NCBI RefSeq assembly: GCF_004135285.1
Contig: NZ_CP035494.1
Span: forward strand, 2,232,001-2,296,000
Source: Microbacterium protaetiae
GTDB lineage: Bacteria > Actinomycetota > Actinomycetes > Actinomycetales > Microbacteriaceae
DNA: 64,000 nt
Reading direction: 5' to 3'
How positions within the stretch are numbered: the stretch's first letter is position 1; each line of letters opens with the position of its first letter. The notes below the pieces were generated by a model that saw only the letters and a list, made by a program, of their open reading frames with translations, was not told where the DNA came from and did no database searches. Both the position numbers and the translations under genes were made by a program. Below are positions 45,901-52,275 of this stretch, piece after piece.

Positions 45901-46506
45901 CACACCTGGCGGATGCATCCGGATGTCGCATCCGCTGTGTCGCGGCTGTCGTACGACGGCGAGCTGGCGTCGCGCCCGAGCGCTGCGCTGCGTTCTTTGG
46001 AAGGGGTGGAGCCCGGAGTACATCCGCTCGCCGTGCGCCACCACGGCAACGCGACGCAATCGCCAGAAGAGGCCGCCGAGGTCGTGCGTCTGGTGCGTGA
46101 GCTGCTCGGTCGAGAGTGGACCGATGTCGTCGACGACATCGTTGTCACGCCGCGGCCGCTTCAGCAGAGCGACATCATCGTGGTCACGCCGTACAACGCG
46201 CAGCAGGTCATGGTCGAGCAGGCGCTTGCCGATGCCGGATTCGGCGACGTGCCGGTGGGGACCGTCGACAGGTTCCAGGGGCAGGAGGCCGCGGTCTCGA
46301 TCGTCTCGCTCGCCGCATCCAGCGGTAAGGACGCCCCGCGCGGCCTGGAGTTTCTGCTGTTGCAGAATCGGCTCAACGTCGCGCTCTCGCGCGCCAAGTT
46401 CGCGGCGTACCTCGTGTACGCGCCGGGGCTTCTCGACGATCTACCGCGCACGCCCGACGGCGTTGTGCGGTTGAGTGCTTTCGCGCGACTTGTCGGGGTG
46501 CGGTGA
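42991..46506 (+). CDS. TM0106-family RecB-like nuclease fused to SF1 helicase
   Basis: A 1171-residue protein. Residues about 1-300 contain a RecB/Cas4-like nuclease fold with the Asp-x-Lys pair in WIVQDSKLARHARVTALMQLAAYVDQL, and a possible metal cluster set CGRCATC. Residues about 340-560 form an RNase H-like exonuclease (LFFDFEGDPL, YHYAPYEPTHL, DYNRYDC). The carboxy half is an SF1B/Dna2-type helicase with Walker A GPPGTGKT near residue 793, Walker B VIDEAG, and motif VDRFQGQEAAVSIVSL. This is a DNA repair or defence-type enzyme of unknown role. It is divergent from nadE, with palindromes in the gap. Confidence 0.88.
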   Translation: MRYIEDAGRVVWSASDLKAAAECEFAWLRAIDAKLGRVAPVEEPEDATLARAGRLGTAHELRVLARYREQFGPGVIEIAETRSSDDDALRDAAAATRAALEDPAARVIYQAAFSTGEFVGFADFLVRDDDGRWIVQDSKLARHARVTALMQLAAYVDQLDRLQVPRADHVDLLLGDGTTSTHRVDDLMPVFRLRRERLRALIADRRLASGLSHPAIAWGDGRGELGVLACGRCATCEQEVVAHRDLLLVAGMRPVQRERLRAAGISTIDALAAASRPPERMGAETFVSLRTQARLQLASPAGVPAPAAADPPQAEPETRAPIPTYDVVFPKALGALPRPDRGDLFFDFEGDPLYTEGDGREWGIDYLFGWVDIHEQYTALWAHDFAAEKATFERFLDIVADVRRQHPEMHIYHYAPYEPTHLLAMAARYGVREIDVDGLLRDGVFVDLYPIVRRALRVGSRSYSIKKLEPLYMGDQVRTSDVQRGDDSIVKYVEARALREAGQEAAAQTVFDDLADYNRYDCVSTRRLRDWLVDRAREAGLRPSVDIESVEVVYEAREQAEALRRLADAATDASQADIEALRLGAAAIDYYPRESKAFWATHFLRLREPVTVWEDTRDVVVIDAARSETVEQWHPGPRSVRRILRLRGDLAPGTRLSEGTRPFALYEMPAPFAARTMPRWVHVAREVEVLEVLDDGAIVAESAVDGQTWSELPIALTPAAPPRAGNQQIAIDEWADAVVAAAPGFPDDPASDILRRRPPRLRSGALDGRAAEPVPAIVAALRDLERSYVAVQGPPGTGKTYVGSHVIARLVGEHHWKIGVVAQSHAVVEHMLDRIVDAGVSAAQVGKARKAGADGDVSFTAFAKNGLAGFAAEHAETGFVVGGTAWDFSHPGRVPRRSLDLLVIDEAGQFSLASTIAVAAASPRLLLLGDPQQLPQVSQGIHPEPVDASALGWVMDGAAVLPAEYGFFLDHTWRMHPDVASAVSRLSYDGELASRPSAALRSLEGVEPGVHPLAVRHHGNATQSPEEAAEVVRLVRELLGREWTDVVDDIVVTPRPLQQSDIIVVTPYNAQQVMVEQALADAGFGDVPVGTVDRFQGQEAAVSIVSLAASSGKDAPRGLEFLLLQNRLNVALSRAKFAAYLVYAPGLLDDLPRTPDGVVRLSAFARLVGVR

Positions 46507-46515
46507 CCCGCCCCG

Positions 46516-46521
46516 TAGACT
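46516..46521 (+). promoter_or_regulatory. DUF3467 gene -10 box (leaderless)
   Basis: TAGACT seven bases before ATG 46529, with no ribosome-binding site. It lies just after the helicase stop, so the small gene has its own promoter. Confidence 0.5.
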
Positions 46522-46528
46522 CGGGCGC

Positions 46529-46831
46529 ATGAGCGATGATCTGCCCCAGCAGTTCGAGATCGACCTGCCGCCCGACATCATCCCGGGCAACTACGCCGAC
46601 TTCGCGAACGTGTGGCACACCCCGACGGTCTTCGTCATGGACTTCGTCACCCTTGCCCAGCCGCCGCGCGAAGAGACAAACGAAGACACCGGAGAACGCG
46701 TCGCCGTCGTGCCAGCGCGGGTGGTCAGCCGCATTCGGATCCCACCCGAGCAGGTGTTCGAACTCGCCAAGGCACTCACCCAGCAGCTCGAGTACTGGGA
46801 GCAGGAGACGGGCAAGCGGTCGCCCGAATGA
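46529..46831 (+). CDS. DUF3467 protein
   Basis: A 100-residue protein with the family pattern YADFANVWHTPTVFVMDFVTL (a strand-rich segment) and RVVSRIRIPPEQVFELAKALTQQLEYWE (a helix). DUF3467 proteins are small, widespread and uncharacterised. They are sometimes encoded next to DNA-handling genes. The leaderless start at ATG 46529 is set by a TAGACT box. It ends 40 bp before the convergent upp gene, with a shared hairpin between. Confidence 0.8.
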   Translation: MSDDLPQQFEIDLPPDIIPGNYADFANVWHTPTVFVMDFVTLAQPPREETNEDTGERVAVVPARVVSRIRIPPEQVFELAKALTQQLEYWEQETGKRSPE

Positions 46832-46856
46832 CGCGGGCTGCGCACGGGGCGTGAGC

Positions 46857-46872
46857 GACGCCCTCCGGCGTC
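46857..46872. terminator. Convergent hairpin between DUF3467 and upp
   Basis: GACGCC-CTCC-GGCGTC forms a perfect 6-bp stem with a 4-base loop, overlapping the upp stop codon. It is placed to end both converging transcripts. There is no T tract, so efficiency is uncertain. Confidence 0.4.
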
Positions 46873-47503
46873 AGACCGTGCCGTACAGGCGGTCGCCCGC
46901 GTCGCCCAGGCCCGGCACGATGTAGCCGTGTTCGTTGAGCCGCTCGTCGCGCGCGCCCAGCACGAGGGTCACGTCGCGGTCACCGACCTGCTCTTCGATC
47001 TTCGCGATGCCCTCGGGGGTGCCCAGCAGGCAGATGGCGGTGATGTCCTGCGCGCCGCGCGCGAAGAGGAACTCCATCGCCGCACCCAGCGAGCCGCCGG
47101 TGGCCAGCATCGGGTCGAGCACGAAGCACTGCCGGTCGCTCAGGTCGGCGGGCAGCCGCTCGGCGTAGGTCGTCGGCTGCAGCGTCTGCTCGTCGCGGAC
47201 CATGCCGAGGAACCCGACTTCGGCTGTCGGCAGCAGCTTCACCATGCCCTCCAGCATCCCGAGCCCGGCGCGCAGGATGGGCACGACGATCGGGCGCGGC
47301 TCGTCAATGCGCACACCGGTCGTCGTGGTCACCGGCGTGGTGATCTGCACCGGCGCCACCCGCACATTGCGTGTGGCCTCATACGCGAGCAGCGTGACGA
47401 GTTCTTCGGTCAGCTGGCGGAAGACCGGCGAGGGTGTGCGCGCATCGCGCAGCACCGTGAGTTTGTGGGTGATCAACGGGTGGTCGGCGATGTGCACGCG
47501 CAT
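46871..47503 (-). CDS. upp: Uracil phosphoribosyltransferase
   Basis: Pyrimidine salvage: uracil plus PRPP gives UMP. The 210-residue length is standard. Visible signatures are [28 protein letters not shown], the PRPP loop [12 protein letters not shown], and the carboxy-terminal [16 protein letters not shown], which binds uracil. The ATG (complement of 47501-47503) lies six bases after TACCCT. It is divergent from tadA across only 33 bp, so the two promoters overlap. Confidence 0.96.
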   Translation of the reverse strand: MRVHIADHPLITHKLTVLRDARTPSPVFRQLTEELVTLLAYEATRNVRVAPVQITTPVTTTTGVRIDEPRPIVVPILRAGLGMLEGMVKLLPTAEVGFLGMVRDEQTLQPTTYAERLPADLSDRQCFVLDPMLATGGSLGAAMEFLFARGAQDITAICLLGTPEGIAKIEEQVGDRDVTLVLGARDERLNEHGYIVPGLGDAGDRLYGTV

Positions 47504-47509
47504 GCTTCC

Positions 47510-47515
47510 AGGGTA
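47510..47515 (-). promoter_or_regulatory. upp -10 box
   Basis: TACCCT on the minus strand, six bases before the upp ATG. It is only nine bases from the tadA -10 on the opposite strand. Confidence 0.55.
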
Positions 47516-47524
47516 GCTGGGCCG

Positions 47525-47530
47525 TACGCT
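47525..47530 (+). promoter_or_regulatory. tadA -10 box
   Basis: TACGCT, six bases before the tadA GTG. It is back to back with the upp -10, so the -35 regions lie inside the opposite gene. Confidence 0.55.
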
Positions 47531-47536
47531 GAACAC

Positions 47537-47986
47537 GTGACGAACGCTGCCGCCATGGATCGCGCCCTCGCTCTCGCCGCCGCGGCGGGGGCGGCCGGCG
47601 ACGTGCCGGTCGGGGCGGTGGTGACCGATTCGGCGGGGCGGGTCATCGCCGAGGGGCGCAACGAGCGTGAAGAGACCGGCGATCCCACCGCGCACGCCGA
47701 GGTCATGGCTCTGCGACAGGCCGCGGCATCCCTCGGCTCCTGGAACCTCGAGGACCACACGCTGGTGGTCACCCTCGAGCCGTGCCTGATGTGCGCCGGG
47801 GCGATTCTGCAGGCGCGCATCGGCCGGGTGGTGTTCGGGGCGTGGGACGACAAGGCCGGGGCCGCCGGATCTGTCTACGACGTGCTGCGCGATCGCCGTC
47901 TGCCGTATCGCGCCGAGGTCGTCGGGGGAGTGCGCGAGGCCGAGTCCTCGGCCCTTCTACGTGCGTTCTTCGACGCCCGCCGCTGA
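47537..47986 (+). CDS. tadA: tRNA-specific adenosine deaminase
   Basis: Converts A34 to inosine in the wobble position of tRNA-Arg(ACG). The 149-residue enzyme has the zinc deaminase signature HAEVMAL (His ligand and catalytic Glu) and PCLMCAGAI (two Cys ligands). The rest ([22 protein letters not shown]) matches TadA rather than cytidine deaminase. The leaderless GTG start at 47537 is set by the -10 box. An IS4-type relic follows the stop. Confidence 0.93.
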   Translation: MTNAAAMDRALALAAAAGAAGDVPVGAVVTDSAGRVIAEGRNEREETGDPTAHAEVMALRQAAASLGSWNLEDHTLVVTLEPCLMCAGAILQARIGRVVFGAWDDKAGAAGSVYDVLRDRRLPYRAEVVGGVREAESSALLRAFFDARR

Positions 47987-48009
47987 CGCCAATACCGTTC
48001 AGTTAGCAC

Positions 48010-48279
48010 GTGTCGGTGTTGCGTGGGGGTACGCCGCGGGCGGGGTGGAAGAAGCCGGTATCTGAGCGCCTGTTGTCGGATTTGATGTCGGTCGGTGTGT
48101 TGACGCAGGTGTTCCGCGCCAGGGCTGGTCGATGAGGCCATCGCTCAGGCGGGGCCGCACCGAGCAGTGTCATCGGACGTTGCCGGCCCGGGTGATGGCG
48201 TACTTCTCGATCGGGCTGGCGTTGTACTCGGAGGGCTCCTATGAGGACGTCCTCGGCCAGCTCGCGGACGGGCTCAGAG
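48010..48279 (+). pseudogene. IS4-family transposase amino-terminal relic, frameshifted
   Basis: A GTG-started frame gives GWKKPVSERLLSDLMSVGVLTQVF to a stop at 48133-48135. A second frame (from about 48125) continues VDEAIAQAG, and a third gives RTEQCHRTLPARVMAYFSIGLAL then YEDVLGQLADGL. Joined, these match the IS4 transposase amino-terminal domain (two single-base shifts). The catalytic DDE part is absent. No terminal inverted repeats or target duplications are seen. The adjacent LLM gene ends inside this sequence. Confidence 0.75.
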
Positions 48280-49197
48280 CGCGCGCAGCTGCGGCAGCAG
48301 CGAGCCCAGCAGTTCGAGGTGCTCAAGGTCGCGCTGATCGGGCAGCTGGAAGTACACGCGCTGCGCGCCGAGCGCACGCAGCCGCGCGACCTTCTCGACG
48401 ACCTCGTCGGGTGTGCCGGCGATGACATCATCGCCGCGCATCGCGCCCGAATCGCGGCCGATGGCAGCCGCGCGGCGTGACAGTTCGTCCTCCGACGTAC
48501 CCACGAGCGTCGGCAGCGCGACCGACAGCTTGAGCGTCGCCGGGTCGCGTTGCTCGGCCTCGCATGCGGCCCGCACGCCCGCGAACTTGTCCGCGATCAC
48601 GTCCTCGGGCTGGAAGCCGATGTTGAACTCGGTCGCGAATCGCGCAGCGATCGCCGGAGTGCGCTTCACGCCGCCGCCGCCCACGATCACCGGAACGCGC
48701 TCCTGCACCGGCTTGGGCAGCGCCGGGGCGTCGACGAGCGTGTAGTGCTCGCCGGCGAACGCGTAGCGACCCTGGGTCGCCCACAGTCCGGTGATCAGCT
48801 CGAGCTGCTCTTCGAGCATCCCGAATCTCTTGGGCGGAAACGGGATGCCGTAGGCTTTGTGTTCTGCTTCGAACCAGCCGGTGCCCAGGCCCAGCTCGGC
48901 GCGGCCGCCGCTCATCGCGTCCACCTGCGCCACCTGAATGGCCAGCACCCCGGGCACCCGGTAGGTCACCGACGACACGAGCGTGCCGAGCCGGATGCGC
49001 GAGGTCTGCACGGCCAACCCCGCCAGCGTCGTCCACGCGTCCGTCGGGCCCGGCAGCGGTGACCCGTCGCCCATGCGCATGTAGTGATCGCTGCGGAACC
49101 ACCCGTCGAAACCGAGACGTTCGGCCTCCTGCGCGTGCACGCGCTGCTCGTCGTAGCTGAATCCCTGCTGGGGTTCGGTGAACACGCAGAACTCCAT
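48274..49197 (-). CDS. LLM-class (luciferase-like, possibly F420-dependent) oxidoreductase
   Basis: A 307-residue TIM-barrel luciferase-like monooxygenase family member. It begins MEFCVFTEPQQGFSYDEQ and shows GFDGWFRSDHYMRM, RIRLGTLVSSVTYRVPGVLA, ELGLGTGWFEAEHKAYGI and PVIVGGGGVKRT, a set common in F420-dependent LLM proteins. Whether the cofactor is F420 or FMN is not decided by sequence alone. The last residues and stop lie within the IS4 relic. The ATG overlaps the CDF gene stop by one base. Confidence 0.82.
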   Translation of the reverse strand: MEFCVFTEPQQGFSYDEQRVHAQEAERLGFDGWFRSDHYMRMGDGSPLPGPTDAWTTLAGLAVQTSRIRLGTLVSSVTYRVPGVLAIQVAQVDAMSGGRAELGLGTGWFEAEHKAYGIPFPPKRFGMLEEQLELITGLWATQGRYAFAGEHYTLVDAPALPKPVQERVPVIVGGGGVKRTPAIAARFATEFNIGFQPEDVIADKFAGVRAACEAEQRDPATLKLSVALPTLVGTSEDELSRRAAAIGRDSGAMRGDDVIAGTPDEVVEKVARLRALGAQRVYFQLPDQRDLEHLELLGSLLPQLRAL

Positions 49198-50162
49198 CAA
49201 TCCTCCGATTTCACAATGAACGCCTCGGTCGAGGGCGCGGGGTCGGCGCTGGGCCGGTAGACGTCGGGTTCGAGGTAGATGACCCGGGCGATCGGCACGG
49301 CAGCGCGGATGCGCCCTTCGACCGTGTCGATGTCGGCGGCGACCGCTGACAGCGGTTTGTCGGCAGCGAACGCGAGCTTGGCGGCCACCAGCAGCTCGTC
49401 GGGGCCGAGGTAGAGCGTCTTGATGTGGATGAGCCGGTGCACCTGGGGGCCGTCTTCGATCGCGGCCACGATGGCGCGCAGATCGGTCTGGTTCGCGCCC
49501 TCGCCCACGAGAAGACTCTTGGTCTCGATGCCCAGTGTGATCGCCACCAGAATCAGCAGCGTGCCGATCATGAGCGTGCCGATGGCGTCGAAGACCGGGT
49601 TGCCGGTCAGCCACGACAGCCCGACGCCCAGCAGTGCGAACACGAGGCCGGTCAGGGCTGCGGTGTCTTCCAGAAGCACCACCGGCAGCTCAGGGGCCTT
49701 CGCGTGCCGGATGAAACCGATCCACGACTCGCCCTTCTGCTTGTGCGGCGTCGATTCGTGGATAGCCGTGCGCAGCGAGTAGCCCTCCAGGCAGATGGCG
49801 ATGACGAGAACCAGCACCGCGAGCCAGACATGGTCGAGCTCGTGCGGGTGCGTGACCTTCTCGACGCCCTCGTAGATCGAGAACAGCCCGCCGACCGAGA
49901 ACAGGATGATCGAGACCACGAATGCGTAGACGAACCTCTCGCGGCCGTGACCGAACGGGTGCTCCTGGTCTGCCTGCCGCCGTGCCTTCCGGCGGCCGAG
50001 CAGCAGAAGCAGCTGGTTGCCGCTGTCGGCGACCGAGTGGATGCCCTCGGCCAGCATGGACGCCGACCCCGAGAAGAACCACGCGACGAACTTCGCCAGG
50101 GCAATGCCCAGGTTCGCAAGGAATGCGGCGATGATCGCCTTGCCGCCGCCGGAGGAACTCAT
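49197..50162 (-). CDS. Cation diffusion facilitator family transporter
   Basis: A 321-residue CDF protein with six membrane helices, a metal-site motif SVADSGNQ in helix two (HSVAD), an acidic/His region in helix five (ALLEDTAALTG), and a carboxy-terminal cytoplasmic ferredoxin-like domain (VHRLIHIKTLYLGPDELLVAAKLAF). It exports Zn2+, Fe2+ or similar divalent metals by proton antiport. The HPFGHGRERF loop is the usual CDF signature. It is co-transcribed with the downstream LLM gene (stop/start overlap), and a hydrolase lies upstream by 19 bp. Confidence 0.88.
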   Translation of the reverse strand: MSSSGGGKAIIAAFLANLGIALAKFVAWFFSGSASMLAEGIHSVADSGNQLLLLLGRRKARRQADQEHPFGHGRERFVYAFVVSIILFSVGGLFSIYEGVEKVTHPHELDHVWLAVLVLVIAICLEGYSLRTAIHESTPHKQKGESWIGFIRHAKAPELPVVLLEDTAALTGLVFALLGVGLSWLTGNPVFDAIGTLMIGTLLILVAITLGIETKSLLVGEGANQTDLRAIVAAIEDGPQVHRLIHIKTLYLGPDELLVAAKLAFAADKPLSAVAADIDTVEGRIRAAVPIARVIYLEPDVYRPSADPAPSTEAFIVKSED

Positions 50163-50181
50163 GCCGAGAAGTCTACGGAGT

Positions 50182-51294
50182 TCAGTCCTCGCTCTTGAGG
50201 ATGATCGTCTCGGTCGGCGGCTGCGGCCCGGTCGGCGAGGCGATGTATCCCATCACCTGCAGCAGTGCGCGACGCACCAGACCCGGGCGCTCCAGGTGCG
50301 GCGCATGGCCGACACCCTCGAGCTCGAGCTCGACGACCTGGCCACCGGCATCCCGATATGCATCCAGCACGTCGCGGGTCTGCGTGACCATCGGCTGCGG
50401 CGGGGCGACGTCGTCGCCGGGCCAGTCGGCGATCACGCCGGCCTTGCCGAGCTGGTTGAGGTCGAAGAACGAGGCATCCGACACGATGGCGTCGGCGGTG
50501 CCGTGCACCCACAGGATCGGGGGCTTGGATGCCAGGTGCACGATGCCCGACACATCGAAATACCGTGGCGCCATGGTGTTGAGCACGCCGACCGACCCGG
50601 CGCCGAAGCCGGGCCAGTTCGTGCTCGGCACGCTGTCACCGGGGTAGTTGCCTTCGGTGGTCGAGGTGCTCAGCATCGAAGTGACCCAGATGTCTTCGTG
50701 CGCGGTGACGTAGTCGGCCGAGACGTACGACGACCGAAAGACGCTCCGCGGCGAGGTCGCGGCATCCGCGCTCGTGTCGTGATCGCGCAGCCGCTGCACG
50801 AAGTCGGGGTTCGCACCGCCTGCACCCACGCCCGCATCGTCGTCGGTGAGCCGGGTGCCGTCGCGGCGGGTGCCGCCGAACCCATAGGGCGAGACCGGTG
50901 CCTGCAGCGTGAGGCTGAGCACCGGGTGTTCCAGCGCGTACTGCAGGATCACGCCGCCGCCCATCGACCAGCCCACCAGGTGCACGGCGCCCAGGCCGAG
51001 GGCCTGAAGTGTCGCATGCAGGTCGTCGGAGAAATCACGCACGCCGCGGGTGGCATCCACCGGCTTGGCCTCGGAGCCGCCGAAGCCGCGCAGGTCGACC
51101 GCTATCGCACGGATGTCGCCGGGCAGGTCTTCCATGATCTCTTGCCAGAACAGCGCGGAAGAGACGTTGCCGTGCACGAAGACGACGGTCTGTGCGGCCG
51201 GTGTCGCAGGGCCGTCGGCCGTGCGCTCGAGGATGTTCACCGCCAGATTCGGGGTCTCGACGATGCGTGCGGCGATGCCGTCGAACACTGTCAT
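50182..51294 (-). CDS. Alpha/beta hydrolase
   Basis: A 370-residue hydrolase: VVFVHGNVSSALFWQ (oxyanion strand), VDLRGFGGSE, nucleophile elbow GWSMGGGV, ILWVHGTADAIVSD (acidic residue), and VGHAPHLERP (His). There is an unusually long cap insertion of about 120 residues between the nucleophile and the acid, which may shape a large substrate pocket. A GAGGAGG ribosome-binding site precedes ATG (complement of 51292-51294). It is divergent from proC. Substrate unknown. Confidence 0.83.
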   Translation of the reverse strand: MTVFDGIAARIVETPNLAVNILERTADGPATPAAQTVVFVHGNVSSALFWQEIMEDLPGDIRAIAVDLRGFGGSEAKPVDATRGVRDFSDDLHATLQALGLGAVHLVGWSMGGGVILQYALEHPVLSLTLQAPVSPYGFGGTRRDGTRLTDDDAGVGAGGANPDFVQRLRDHDTSADAATSPRSVFRSSYVSADYVTAHEDIWVTSMLSTSTTEGNYPGDSVPSTNWPGFGAGSVGVLNTMAPRYFDVSGIVHLASKPPILWVHGTADAIVSDASFFDLNQLGKAGVIADWPGDDVAPPQPMVTQTRDVLDAYRDAGGQVVELELEGVGHAPHLERPGLVRRALLQVMGYIASPTGPQPPTETIILKSED

Positions 51295-51347
51295 GGAATC
51301 GGCCTCCTCAGCGGTCCTGTCTCGACTATAACCGCGCCCGCCAGCCG

Positions 51348-51353
51348 TAGGAT
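51348..51353 (+). promoter_or_regulatory. proC -10 box (leaderless)
   Basis: TAGGAT seven bases before ATG 51361. The ATG inside the box is not the start. Confidence 0.5.
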
Positions 51354-51360
51354 GAGCGGC

Positions 51361-52185
51361 ATGCTCCCACCCATCGCGATCCTCGGCGCCGGCTCTATGG
51401 GCGGCGCCATTCTGCACGGCCTCGTCGAGTCGGGGCAGGCGTCAGACCTCATCGTCACGAACCGCACAGCGGCCAAGGCGCAGGCGCTGGCCGGGCTGAC
51501 CGGCGTGCGCAGCATCGCCCTCGAGCAGCAGGCTGAGGGCAACACGGATGCCGCAGCTGCGGCCGATGTCGTGCTCGTCGGTGTGAAGCCGGCGATGGTG
51601 CCTGATCTGCTGCGCGAGATTGCGCCGGCGCTGTCTGCGGGCACCGTGGTGGTGAGCATCGCTGCAGGTGTGACGATCGACACGTTCGAGCAGATCCTGC
51701 CGGCCGGGACGCCTGTGCTGCGTTCGATGCCGAACACTCCGGCCCTGGTCGGCAAGGCCGTGACCGGTATCGCCGCGGGCTCGGCGGTCGATGCCGACGA
51801 CATCGCGGTGGTGCGCGCACTGTTCGAGACCGTCGGCACGGTCATCGAGGTGCCCGAGAACCAGATCGACGCACTCTCGACCATCTCCGGCTCGGGGCCG
51901 GCGTATGTGTTCCTGCTCATCGAAGAGCTGACCAAGGCCGCTGTCGGCAAGGGTTTCACCACAGCCGACGCACGCACGATGGCCGAGCAGACCTTCATCG
52001 GGGCGACCGCGCTGCTGGCGGCATCGGGCGAAGATCCCGCCGAACTGCGCCGCCGTGTCACGAGCCCGAAGGGCACCACCGAGCGGGCCGTGGCGGTGCT
52101 GCAGCAGGCGCGCTTGGACGAGGTGTTCGCCAGCGCAACGGATGCCGCGCTGGCGCGCGCACGCGAGCTCGCCGAAGGGCACTGA
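51361..52185 (+). CDS. proC: Pyrroline-5-carboxylate reductase
   Basis: The last step of proline synthesis, reducing P5C with NADPH. The 274-residue protein has the Rossmann turn ILGAGSMGGAI, VVLVGVKPAMV, RSMPNTPALVG, and the carboxy-terminal signature SGSGPAYVFLLIEEL with FIGATALLA and RVTSPKGTT. The start at ATG 51361 is leaderless after TAGGAT. A KimA-like permease gene follows, separated by a weak hairpin. Confidence 0.95.
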   Translation: MLPPIAILGAGSMGGAILHGLVESGQASDLIVTNRTAAKAQALAGLTGVRSIALEQQAEGNTDAAAAADVVLVGVKPAMVPDLLREIAPALSAGTVVVSIAAGVTIDTFEQILPAGTPVLRSMPNTPALVGKAVTGIAAGSAVDADDIAVVRALFETVGTVIEVPENQIDALSTISGSGPAYVFLLIEELTKAAVGKGFTTADARTMAEQTFIGATALLAASGEDPAELRRRVTSPKGTTERAVAVLQQARLDEVFASATDAALARARELAEGH

Positions 52186-52190
52186 ACCAC

Positions 52191-52204
52191 CCCGCGAGAG
52201 CGGG
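52191..52204 (+). terminator. Weak hairpin after proC
   Basis: CCCGC-GAGA-GCGGG (5-bp stem, 4-base loop) starts five bases after the proC stop. It has no T tract and may only pause transcription. Confidence 0.3.
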
Positions 52205-52275
52205 CGTGGGCCCCGGGATCGCACCCAGAAGAATCGCGTGCCCCGCCGGATTGCACCCGGGGGTTTTCGGGCGTA

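Noticed and set aside
42886..46059. Long open frame opposite the nuclease/helicase gene
   Set aside because: A GC-rich shadow of the plus-strand gene. The translation is Arg/His-rich and has no domain, while the plus frame has complete Walker and nuclease motifs.
52186..52275. c-di-AMP (ydaO-type) riboswitch ahead of the KimA-like gene
   Set aside because: Only 90 bp are available, the promoter seems to lie within a few bases of the start, and no ydaO-like conserved core is seen.
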